Assembly (NCBI RefSeq): GCF_021730395.1
Contig: NC_069375.1
Span: forward strand, 12,175,001-12,239,000
DNA: 64,000 nucleotides
From: Mercenaria mercenaria
Taxonomy: Eukaryota; Mollusca; Bivalvia; Venerida; Veneridae
Direction of reading: 5' to 3'
Below, piece by piece: positions 56,161 through 64,000 of this stretch. The first letter of the stretch is position 1, and each line of letters begins with the position of its first letter. The notes under the pieces are model-generated. The model saw only the letters and a program-made list of their open reading frames with translations. It was not told the DNA's origin and ran no database searches. The position numbers and the translations under genes were made by a program.

Positions 56161-56229
56161 CTTTCGTTTTGGGGAGGCTGCGTTTTTGGTGCGTGGCATT
56201 CCCTGTTTGATATTTTTCTTTGTTTTTTC
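56161..56229 (+). mobile_element. Penelope-like element, last ~70 bp only
   Basis: Nearly identical to 3690-3758 (TTTCGTTTT.. GGTGCGTGGCATTCCC ..TTTTTCTTTG). It ends at the same point and so marks the 3' terminus of that family. Confidence 0.75.
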
Positions 56230-57035
56230 TGTTCAACTTAGCTGTACTTTAAGTCATGCACATAAATTATTATTTTAAATAATATAAACTGATGCTTTTG
56301 TCTAAAAATGATACATTTTATTGCAGTCGACACTTTGAGTCATGTCCCTTAATCAATTGTATGTAATATTTGTCTCATTATACACCAATTTTATATTATC
56401 GCATACATATAGTGCAAAACTGGCAAAAAGTATTACTTTTCTTTTGATAACCACATAACAAAAACTTTGTCAACAGTGTATAAAATTTCAACTTGATAAA
56501 ATTATAGAAGAAAAAATAAAGAACAAAAACAAGAACAAAGAATCTATAACAACACTCCAGCAATGTGGAACGAGTATAAAGTGAGGTAACAGGAAGAAAT
56601 ACTTTAGTAATGAAAAAACGCATTTTGTTTAAACTAAGGTGACATCCTTACAGATACATATTCATGCATATGACAGTAAATACAAGTCCTTTAAAATCTC
56701 ACTTTGCTTGTGTTTTTTATAAGTTGCAAATTCGTTATCGACGGGAATACTTATCCAGCAGTAGGGAAGCTCTTGTACTTGTATAGATAATAATTCTGAA
56801 CAGAAAAGTTAAGTTCCCAGGTATCCACACAAAGACCGATAAGAGTTAAACACTAACTAGAAGCTAAGTATGTCACATGTTTGAGCAAAGCATGACACGT
56901 ATTAGGATGCTTGTTGTACGAATATTTATCTGGAAATGCTGTGATGAAGTGGCAGTACTAGACATTTTTGTTACAGTTTATTGACACCGAACTTTAAGTA
57001 ACGCCATTTACCTTAATTAATACAAACACATTTTA
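56230..57035 (-). other. Downstream / 3' UTR region of the CaV2 gene
   Basis: On the minus strand an AATAAA lies at 56977-56982, ~55 nt after the stop. Another overlaps the stop itself and is too close to serve. The real 3' end cannot be fixed from the sequence. Confidence 0.35.
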
Positions 57036-60000
57036 TTAACACCAATCCTCATCGTCGTCATCAGAATCGTTAGTTAAAGGAACATTGCTATCACTTCTGA
57101 GTTCCATTTTGTCTTGTTTTCTATTACCGTTTCTTTTATATCCGTTTGGAACATGTGCTTGAGGTCTAGGCGACCGCGGCGGTGTGTGTCCTTGATTATT
57201 ATGACTTGGATTAGAATGCATCCGTTCACGCGACCTATCACTACGACCTCGGCCAGAACTGGCTCCATGATTTGTTTCTTCAAAATGTCTACTCGGAACA
57301 TGTCGCGAATCATCCATATGTCTGTTCGGAAGATGTCTAGTTCTTTCGTTTTCACGTGCTCTATTAAAGTCTGGTGAGTGACGTGAAACGCGATTTCCAC
57401 TGTCATTCGGTGGCACATTTGGTCGCCTACTGTAATGACCTGGGAGAGACCTAGTTTGACCGGGTCTGTCCCGTGGATCACTTATCTTATTCAAATTGTT
57501 TCTTTCAGTTGGACTGTAAGGTTCGGGGCGTCCAAGTTTTCCTGGCGGAGGAATATTATGCGGCACAGGGGCTATATTCAATTTAGGTTTGCGTGTCGGA
57601 GAAGTATTTAATCTAGGAAAGTTAATACTTCCTGGGCTTTTGGAAGGCTGACGGATAGTAGGGGAAGGCATTACACGCGGCATGTTCTCTTTGAGCTTGG
57701 GTTGAGCAAGATTCAGCGTAGAAGGCTTGGTGGGTTGTACTGGAGCCATAGGTAACTTCCGTGTCGAACGTTTTGGTGGTGTATTCACAGGACTACTCAC
57801 TGGTGATGGACTCCTAGAACGGTCGGTTAGATTCGAGCCTCCGTAATACTCATTCATAGGTGTAGAAGATGGGGTGGGATTAGGTGATGGCGATCTAGAT
57901 CTCGTTTCTAAAGATGTGGAGCGATACATTTCCGATCTGATGCGCGGCTGGGGACTAGGAAGTGGTGATCCCATGACGTGTGGTTGAGGCATCAATGGCG
58001 GCCGTTGCTGTTTCAGTCGCGGTCTACTACGAAGCTGCGGTGAGTTTGGTATACTTATGCTGTCTTCGTGTCGTGCCGGAGCTAAAACAAAGCGCAGTAT
58101 TTCAATATTCAAAAACCAAGTGCACAAAGAATCCTTGTAAATTATTTCTACATCCAAATATCTATTTCTGAAATATGCTGTAACAATGAATTATTCATGC
58201 TGTGTTAGATATAAAAGCAGGCATTATCAATCTGTCTATATTATGAATTTTCTGCAAATAATTTCATGACATAAACGATTCATGCATGACTGTCAATTTA
58301 ATGTCCGCTGAATCAGATCTATCTTTCGCAATTCTGAATTCGATATTTGCCTAATATTCTAAATAATTAAATATCAAGATTTTATTTTAACTACACTGTT
58401 ATTTCCTTTCGTATTTAAGAAAGTGTTATATATATGAATATACATATTTTTGCAAAACATGTATACAGCATCAGGATCACTGATTTGGTAACCACGGAAA
58501 TGTTCATGAAATCTGTAATAAACATGTAGAATCAAAAAAGCATGTATTTTAGATGTCAGCGCACATCTTTTTCTTGCCATGTCCATAAAAAACTAAATGT
58601 GCGTTAACCAACATGTAATGTTACCTCTAAAGCTGTCCCGTTTCAGGCGGTAATATGAAGGCCCTGTTGCATGGATAAGATAATTATATAAAATCACAGA
58701 TGCTTTCTGATACCGTAGATGTGTATGTCTGCCATATGTTGAAACTTAAATAAGTATAATAACCCTACTTTGTTTTACCTTACCACTTGACACATGGCAA
58801 AATGCAATTAAATTATATTATTGTATTGGAAAGAAAAAAAGAAGAAATAATGCAAAACTACCGTCTAGTTTGGTTTCCTTAAAAAGAATATGTAAAAAGT
58901 AGTTCCAGTTCTTTGGTATAGATCTAGTAATTATTAACATACTTGTGTAACGCAAGATTTTTTTTCTACTTCTCCAAAAGACATGTTCAACATAAAAGTA
59001 TTTGTAAAAATCTTTAAAATAGTATGTTAAAAAGTTGTAAGCTACATGTGTATTTACCTTTATGTTTTCTACGCTCTTGCTCAACAATCTCGTGCGCTTG
59101 TTCACATATATTTGCTACAGCCGAAGCGAAGCCAACATCAATCTGATTTCTTCTTGGCGAAGTAGACCTCCGAAAGGGGCCCGGAGAGGTGGCTGGAGAC
59201 TCAAACGGGCTCCTATGGTTCAACAACGGGGATCGTGGCGTAACAGGTGTTGTAGGCAAAGAGGGACTCTGCTGACTTATATGACTTGTCTCTGACGGCG
59301 GTCGTGGTATACCGTGACCAGCATGCTCTGGACGCAGTCCGTGTGAAAAGTCAAGATGCTTGTCTAATGACTAAAAACAAAAACGGCAAATACAAGAACT
59401 GTCTATATTATATACTCTCGAAATGCATCAGTGAGATCATTCATGTACCTTGTAAATATTTACTCTGAACTTAACATTACATTTTGTGTCACCAATAAGT
59501 CAATCTCATATTGCATGTTCTTGTAGTTAAAGTAATGCTATGCTCAAGTAAATACTGAAGTACACCATATGCAAATGTCTAGAAAGAACGGTTTAATATT
59601 TTGATATAACACGAACGTTAAAATAGTACCAATAAAGTTCACCAAGTTCAAGGGTAGGTAGAGGGTTAACTAATTCATTTAACTGCAAGAAATACTTCCA
59701 AACAACCTAAACAAGTCAGGTAACTGGGAAAAGCGAGTTTGGTTTGCCCACCACAACTTAGCATTTAGATATAATCGTATAAGTAAGTGAAAAAAACATA
59801 GCAAAATGACAATACTAGATAAGTTAAGGTGTTCCGGAAGGGCTATTATTGTTTCGCCCCTTCGCCCTGTAGATTGACAAGGGCGACAGTGCAATCCATG
59901 AATAACCTGGTGCGAAAATACGACAGCCAGATAATATGATGCGAAAACGTAAAAAGGCAACGCAAGGACGCGTTATCAATACCATACTTTCACATTTTCT

Positions 60001-61479
60001 TGTTTTGCATTTTCGCATCATATTATTACACTTTTGTCCCTTCGACCCTATTATACGATCTTTTAGGGCCATATTACGAAAGTTTATCGCACTTGTAATA
60101 TCATTTATATTTCATAAATTGACCATCCAAGAACTCTGAACGTTTCAAGTGTTTGAATGCAAAAATAAAATATTGTTGCTAATAAAAATATTATAGATAT
60201 GCCCATCACCTTGATCGAGTACAAATACCAGCACCAATTCTAAGCCCAAATAAATACCAATTAGATATTATATATCAACTAATATAAACACTGTATGAAA
60301 AAAGACATCTCCCAATATAACAATGTTAAACCAGTAACGTTCACGCTTTATAAAGAGAAAGCTATGCAATTGAAGAATGCCGAAATATTGAAGTGAATGT
60401 CAGAATGGAATTCTTGCCTGGTTTAGCAGTTTCAAATGCAGTCAGTCTGAACTATTGCTTAATTCCTTAAGGTTTTAAATGTATCTTATTATAGGCCACA
60501 GAGGAAAAAATGTTAATCCATCTATAAAATCTCATTTCATACAGTGTACTAGGAGATTACATGCAGCGTTACATGCAGCGTAAAGAACCTTCTACCCCGG
60601 GTAGTTCACCTTATAATGTTCTGACACGACATAGATACCAGATGACCTATCATCAGTGGTATTTCCGGTTTCATCAGTTGAGAACGAGTCATTTATGTAA
60701 CCGTGCAACCCTCCATAGCGTATGTACCGTGTCTAGTAAACGTCACATATAATTTGATTTTTTAGAAATTTCAGTAGAAAACGTAAAAAAAACATTCTTG
60801 TATACGGCAAATGTTTTCTTGCAGATATTGAAATTGTTGAGACTCTCAATTTTTCATAGAATCTATATTAACTCGTATGTTTCATAATTCCTTATATCAC
60901 CTGACAGGTCTATAGTTAAAGTTAAAAGAAAGAATATGAACAATTATTTCTACAATATCATGTAATTAAACAATAGAGTTGCTTGCCTGCCAATAGCCGA
61001 AATTATTGGCTCTGGATCTTTCGGACCCCGGAAAATTATTCTGACTACTGAGCGGCAAGTCAATCAATAAGTGTACCATAACGTAAGTAGAGGTGTAAAC
61101 GCAAATAAAGTAATATTCAATTCCATATATTGTTTCCCTTATGATTAAATTCTTAAACCATAAAAGCAGTCCAAAAAGAGCAGATATCCACATGTATGCT
61201 AGTGTAATCAGTAAGATTGCATTCCACAAAGCTGTTGAGTACAAACAGCAATAGCAAAATACAAGATGCACATAGCAACTTTTCCATAGTTTGTAAATCT
61301 TGAAACTGACTAACTCCTTTTTAAACAAACAAAAAATGCACCGGAAGGTAAAGACAAAGCATACCTGCATGCTGCCTAACTCTTGCCCATGTCCACCTCC
61401 CCCTCGGTTTCGACGTTTACTGCTGTTCCGACGGAGAAAACTGAAAGAACGGTGACGATGTGTTTTGTCATATTCGGAA
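57036..61479 (-). CDS. CaV2-type voltage-gated calcium channel alpha-1 subunit, last three exons
   Basis: Minus-strand exons at 61365-61479, 59058-59370 and 57036-58081 are joined in phase (0, then 1) with acceptors TTTTACAG, TTTTTAG, TTTTAG and donors GTATGC and GTAAAT. They encode ~490 residues of an intracellular C-terminal tail: a basic start (HRHRSFSFLRRNSSKRRNRG), a conserved-looking helix DVGFASAVANICEQAHEIVE, long S/P/R-rich low-complexity parts (SRSPSPNPTPSS) and an acidic end SDDDDEDWC. A final D/E-x-W-C is the PDZ-type ligand of CaV2 channels (CACNA1A/B, cacophony, UNC-2), which binds presynaptic scaffolds such as Mint-1. The channel domains must lie right of the window. No transmembrane part is here, so the call leans on the DWC end and the tail's composition. 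Confidence 0.68.
58082..59057 (-). other. Last intron of the CaV2-like gene
   Basis: A phase-1 intron (KHK G|CT PAR junction) of AT-rich sequence; nothing else recognised. Confidence 0.65.
59371..61364 (-). other. Penultimate intron of the CaV2-like gene, with a foldback repeat
   Basis: A phase-0 intron. It holds the repeat at 59828-60075 and otherwise AT-rich DNA. Short ORFs here carry no motif; some CaV2 isoforms might use a cassette exon, but none is evident. Confidence 0.6.
59828..60075. mobile_element. Dispersed repeat with inner inverted arms (GATGCGAAAA)
   Basis: The left edge GTTCCGGAAGGGCTATTATT then GTTTCGCCCC resembles a repeat I recall from bivalves. AATATGATGCGAAAACG (near 59935) mirrors CATTTTCGCATCATATT (near 60008). 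It lies inside a CaV2 intron. Confidence 0.45.
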
Positions 61480-61837
61480 CTGTAAAACATTTAGACACAA
61501 AACGCTACAACATTTACACATGCAAGCACACACATATATCATACAAGTATTGGAACAACCTGTGCAAATACAGGACCCAATCTGACTAAAGTACATCTCC
61601 AATTAACGCTACGCTTTGGATCTTAAGACGTGCTATTGATAGACTCGTTCTGACGACCCATCCGCTAGCCAATCAGAGCCTTGCTCTCAATATTTTGAAA
61701 GTGAGGGTAAAAGTTTTAAAAAATCTACATTTAGCCTGGGTTTTTCATGTTTGCAATTCTTATGACGAACACATCATGACTGCGCCCTCGTGTTTTGAGA
61801 GGTATCATATTTCACGGTACGGTCACGTAAGGTGTCA
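61480..61837 (-). other. Upstream intron of the CaV2-like gene (runs out of the window)
   Basis: Everything right of 61479 should be intron unless a further exon lies in it; none was recognised up to 64000. Confidence 0.45.
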
Positions 61838-61905
61838 GGCAGCCGGTAAGGTCAGTCGATAGAGCACTCGCCCTGTAAGTTCGAGCCCCGGACTGACTGT
61901 ACATT
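61838..61905 (+). repeat. tRNA-like SINE head
   Basis: The A-box-like GGTCAGTCGATAGAGCACTC and the B-box-like AAGTTCGAGCCCC are separated by less than in a full tRNA, so part of the tRNA domain is missing. Confidence 0.55.
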
Positions 61906-62780
61906 TTTCTCACCCTTTGTGACATTCGACGCTATTTTGATGGTTCAGCCAAATGCTTATTGAAACGAGTCGTCTGATTGGTTCAAATAAAAATAGATTT
62001 GCGAAAATAAAAATAGCAATATTGAAATCCAAATATACAGAAAGGTGAATGTGAATGGGTCATCCACAGATCTTCGTTTAAAATATCAAGTACTTTAGTC
62101 AGATTGATACAGGACCTATTTTACAACTTTAAAACGTCTGTGAAAGACCCGTATTCTAAATTTACAAGTGTAAAAAGGCCTGTAAATGGTAATATCGCAA
62201 ATTACAGATGTAAAACATTCTGGTCTTACTCAAAAAAATCTGTAAATTGAATTTTACAGTTGACAGTTACAACTGCAAAACTCTCATTTTTCAAAATTGC
62301 AGCTGTAAATATTTATGGAGGGAAACGTGAGTACTGTCAGCCGTCATTAATGCATTTTGCTGGATATAACATAACTGAAATTCAGATATTGGAATCTCAA
62401 TTGTAATTGGGAACCATAACAGTTTAAACATGTAATGTAGTTGTAAAACGACATGTATAAGCACAGACAATAATCGTTTACAACACAGATAAATTTGGTA
62501 AGTTTTAAAGAAATAATGAAAAGATTGTTATAAGTTTTATGACAAAGGAATCTTACAAACAATACATATCGAATAGTTTCTACATTGTAACTCTTGAATC
62601 TTGCAATTGTTATACTGTAAACATATCTCATAATTATTGTTCTTTTCTTACTATATTATACATGGTTTTGCCTTTTCGTAGTAATTGCTACCCTTTTCAG
62701 GGAATAACCATTCATCTTTAAGCTTTTTGTACCTCTGTGTTTTTCAAAGCCTGTAATATTTCTACAGCTGTAACTTTAAG
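61906..62780. other. Intronic or intergenic stretch with CTGTAAA-type words
   Basis: Between 62120 and 62330 the words CTGTAAAT, ACAGATGTAAA and TTTACAG recur in both orientations, a diffuse low-order repeat. No gene. Confidence 0.35.
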
Positions 62781-62784
62781 CTTA

Positions 62785-63962
62785 TTAGCTCACCTGTCAC
62801 ATAGTGACAAGGTGAGCTTTTGTGATCACCCTTCGTCCGTCGTCCGTTGTCTGTGCGTGCGTGCGTGCGTGCGTGCGTATGTCAACAATTTCTTGTCTTC
62901 ATGATAGTAGTTTCATTTATGATTTTATTTTAACCAAACTTGCACACAACTTGTATCACCATAAGATCTCGGTTCCTTTCTTGAACTGGCCAGATCCCGT
63001 TATGGGTTCCAGAGTTATGGAGCCTGAAAGGGCCAAAATTAGCTATTTTGACCTTGTCTGCACAATAGCAGCTTTATTTATAATTTGATTTTTACCAAAC
63101 TTGCACACAACTTGTATCACCATAAGATCTTGGTTCCTTTCTTGAACTGGCCAGATTTCATTATGGGTTCCAGAGTTATGACCCCTGAAAGGGCCAGAAT
63201 TAGCTATTTTGACCTTGTCTGCACAATAGCAGCTTCATTTATGATTTGAATTTAATCACCTTTCGTCCGTCGTCCGTCGTCTGTGCGTGCGTGCGTCCGT
63301 TAACAATTTCTTGTCTGCACGATAGTGGTTACATTTATGATTTTATTTTAACCAAACTTGCACACAACTTGTATCACCATAAGATCTCGGTTCGGTTCCT
63401 TTCTTGAACCAGCCATATCCCTTAATGGGTTCCAGATTTATGGCCCCTGAAAGGGCCAAAATTAGCTATGTTGACCTTGTCTGCACAATAGCAGCTTCAT
63501 TTAAGATTTGATTTTAACCAAACTTGCACACAACTTGTATCACCACAAGATCTTGGTTCCTTTGTTGAATTGGCCAGATTCCATCATGGGTTCCAGAGTT
63601 ATGGCCCCTTAAAGGTCCAAAATTTGCTATTTTGGCTTTTGCAGCCATATAGAGACTTCATTTATGGTTTGATTTGATACAAACTTCCAAAATATCTTCA
63701 ACAACAATAAATCTTGGATTCCATGAGGAATCTGTCAGATCCAATCGTAGGTTCCAGAGTTATTTTATATCTAATTACCTCCCCTGATTGTAATCAAAAT
63801 GGATTTATATCAGTAAGTACTTAAGGGACTGTTGCAAAAAAATGTTTATCCTGATGATATTTAATGTGTATGCCTATGTGCTCTATGTCAAAACTTGATC
63901 ATATCATTTTGAGCAATGGTACTCAGGTGAGCGATACAGGGCCATCATGGCACTCTTGTTTA
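62785..63962. repeat. Long hairpin-headed dispersed repeat with ~180-bp internal tandem units
   Basis: The head is a hairpin: TAGCTCACCTGTCACATAGT and its near-complement GACAAGGTGAGCT. A CCGTCGTCCGT/(GCGT)n segment follows, then about four copies of a ~180-bp unit (AACCAAACTTGCACACAACT ... GGTTCCAGAGTTATGGCCCC ... CTTGTCTGCACAATAGCAGC). Within these the CGTCCGTCGTCCG segment itself returns at 63262. The tail is CAGGTGAGCGATACAGGGCC followed by ATCATGGCACTCTTGTTTA. I recall this as a widespread bivalve repeat; no transposase is present. Confidence 0.75.
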
Positions 63963-64000
63963 CTGTATTTTCACAGCTGTATCTAACTTGCATAATTCGA

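Noticed and set aside
57074-57481. 135-codon minus-strand ORF within the last CaV2 exon
   Set aside because: It is a shifted frame of the S/P/R-rich coding exon, whose main frame is supported by in-phase splice joints and the DWC end.

Overview
This is nuclear DNA from an animal, most likely a bivalve mollusc. The main signs are spliced genes with GT/AG introns, the C-terminal exons of a CaV2-type calcium channel, a GCNT-type glycosyltransferase exon, AT-rich intergenic DNA, and several dispersed repeats of types familiar from clam and oyster genomes. A venerid clam is my guess, from the repeat families only. There is no operon structure and no prokaryotic feature.

Host genes are sparse. (1) 389-1173, minus: first coding exon of a core-2/I-branching beta-1,6-N-acetylglucosaminyltransferase, running off the left edge. 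(2) 17400-19989, plus: a complete three-exon type II membrane collagen-like gene. (3) 42590-44120, plus: its paralogue with the same exon plan, whose last exon runs into a LINE tail. (4) 46359-47231, minus: a single-exon type II membrane protein resembling JmjC/cupin-fold proteins but lacking visible iron ligands. (5) 57036-61479, minus: the last three exons of a CaV2 channel alpha-1 subunit ending in a -DWC tail.

Most of the rest is mobile DNA. From left to right: a Penelope-like reverse-transcriptase element (2.0-3.76 kb) with two further 3'-end remnants; foldback elements; a tRNA-derived SINE; a piggyBac-like MITE (7359-7581); a hAT-like AT-rich MITE (7813-8660); a nearly full-length APE-type LINE (8.7-12.28 kb, minus); a very large foldback satellite built from an EcoRI-containing unit (15.25-17.16 kb) just upstream of collagen-like gene 1; a fossil tyrosine-recombinase retroelement carrying an SGNH-hydrolase-like domain (21.84-23.2 kb); microsatellites and minisatellites; and a 15.9-kb Polinton/Maverick fossil (25717-41598) with 142-144 bp terminal inverted repeats and an exact 6-bp target duplication TACAAC. 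Further right are a 5'-truncated LINE (44.1-45.2 kb), a 32-bp minisatellite (49.7-50.35 kb), a pogo-like MITE (51477-52309), more foldbacks, and a long hairpin-headed tandem repeat (62.8-63.96 kb).

The most interesting structures are: the Polinton, which carries a deoxynucleoside-kinase fossil and a PLA2-like domain beside the usual integrase, PolB, ATPase and protease parts, has two near-identical palindromes near its left end, and lies inside an older 21-bp-repeat element; the matched pair of membrane collagen-like genes on either side of it, each with a 77-nt middle exon and 40 Gly-X-Y triplets; and the giant foldback satellite 236 bp upstream of the first of these genes.
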